Below are positions 62,570 through 62,757 of a stretch of DNA of 62,757 bases, one piece after another. Position 1 is the stretch's first letter. Each line of letters opens with the position of its first letter. Source of the stretch: Akkermansiaceae bacterium (lineage in GTDB: Bacteria; Verrucomicrobiota; Verrucomicrobiia; Verrucomicrobiales; Akkermansiaceae); assembly GCA_030725745.1 (NCBI GenBank), contig JANRFH010000043.1, positions 1-62,757 on the forward strand, written 5' to 3'. Position numbers and translations under genes: made by a program. The notes beneath the pieces are model-generated. The model did no database searches and was not told the origin of the DNA. It worked only from the letters and a program-made list of their open reading frames with translations.

Positions 62570-62757
62570 ATGATAAAAGCCCATTTATCGACCCTACTTT
62601 TTTCTCTATTACTTTTGCCTCTTCAATCCGCTGATGCCCTTTCGGCGGGAGACTGCATGGTGGTGGGATACAATTCGGATGGAACCGACGCCATCAGCTT
62701 CGTCACTTGGGTGGAGTTGGCAAACGGCGCATCGATCACGATCACAGATGCGGATTA
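62570..62757 (+). CDS. Exported protein, 5' part only (runs off the right edge)
   Basis: ATG 62570 opens a frame that continues to the edge of the window (62 codons). The start is a signal peptide (LSTLLFSLLLLPLQSADA) followed by AGDCMVVGYNSDGTDAISFV, then ELANGASITITDA. The mature part resembles the first strands of secreted Verrucomicrobiota proteins with lamin-tail-like domains; the 3' part is not available, so the family is unknown. Confidence 0.7.
   Translation, partial: MIKAHLSTLLFSLLLLPLQSADALSAGDCMVVGYNSDGTDAISFVTWVELANGASITITDAD

Noticed and set aside
1-62757. tRNA, rRNA, CRISPR arrays, prophage or integron features
   Set aside because: I looked through the intergenic spaces for T-arm words, repeat-spacer periodicity and integrase or transposase motifs and found none.

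Overview
The window looks like a chromosomal segment of a Verrucomicrobiota bacterium, most likely of the Verrucomicrobiales (Luteolibacter/Haloferula/Akkermansiaceae-like). This is inferred from gene content: a planctomycete-type cytochrome c domain, SLA1-homology-like (SHD1) domains on secreted proteins, a ThuA protein, a CSPTR-type sulfatase with a sulfatase-modifying-factor relative, an autotransporter-type beta-strand-repeat protein ending in a PEP-CTERM signal, a bacterial SUI1/eIF1 protein, and many small secreted proteins of unknown function. No rRNA, tRNA, CRISPR array, phage or intact transposon was seen. Intergenic spaces are short. Most genes begin with a signal peptide or encode household enzymes.

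Layout. 0-4 kb: the start of an exported protein running off the left edge, an L,D-transpeptidase remnant, REP-like hairpin repeats, and a split proton-translocating transhydrogenase operon (pntAA-pntAB-pntB). 4-11.6 kb: small secreted proteins, an SHD1-alpha/beta hydrolase, a cytochrome c-SHD1 protein, a BLUF blue-light sensor, a frameshifted RDD membrane protein, a DUF1853 protein and a membrane-anchored PA14-like protein. 11.9-15.4 kb: a TIR-transmembrane-beta-propeller gene broken by two +1 frameshifts, both in G runs. 15.5-20.3 kb: ThuA protein, malate dehydrogenase, an FGE-sulfatase-family gene with an in-frame stop, and birA. 20.3-25.2 kb: nadC, yjbQ, secreted proteins and an unusual long adenylate-kinase-like protein, with 7-nt-periodic repeats around yjbQ.

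26-36 kb is the most striking region: a minus-strand run of eight genes, most overlapping by 1-23 nt. It encodes a large membrane-anchored coiled-coil protein (DUF4175-like), a small exported acidic/coiled protein, an exported alpha/alpha-toroid (squalene-cyclase/prenyltransferase repeat) protein without an intact DXDD motif, three diverged paralogs of one architecture (signal peptide, two 'NGD' modules, a central lectin-like domain, two more modules), a lipoprotein alpha/beta hydrolase and a second probable lipoprotein. This looks like an envelope system of unknown function and is the best candidate here for an undescribed system.

36-62.7 kb: a nuclease-like protein with a probably decayed active site, a large SNF2 ATPase, an MtfA peptidase, a sulfatase, a membrane-anchored Ser/Thr kinase, an HD-domain protein, SUI1/YciH, an FdhF/YdeP-type molybdopterin oxidoreductase convergent with its sulfurtransferase fdhD, an exported trypsin-like protease, the PEP-CTERM protein, a 37-kDa nucleoid-associated protein, an MFS transporter, a GT2-Rossmann fusion, an exported triple-FKBP protein, and the start of another exported protein at the right edge.

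Several genes are broken. Three frameshifts (RDD gene, TIR gene twice) lie in or beside C/G runs and could be either real indels or homopolymer sequencing errors; the FGE gene is broken by a base substitution to TAA. All functional calls come from reading motifs; no database search was run.
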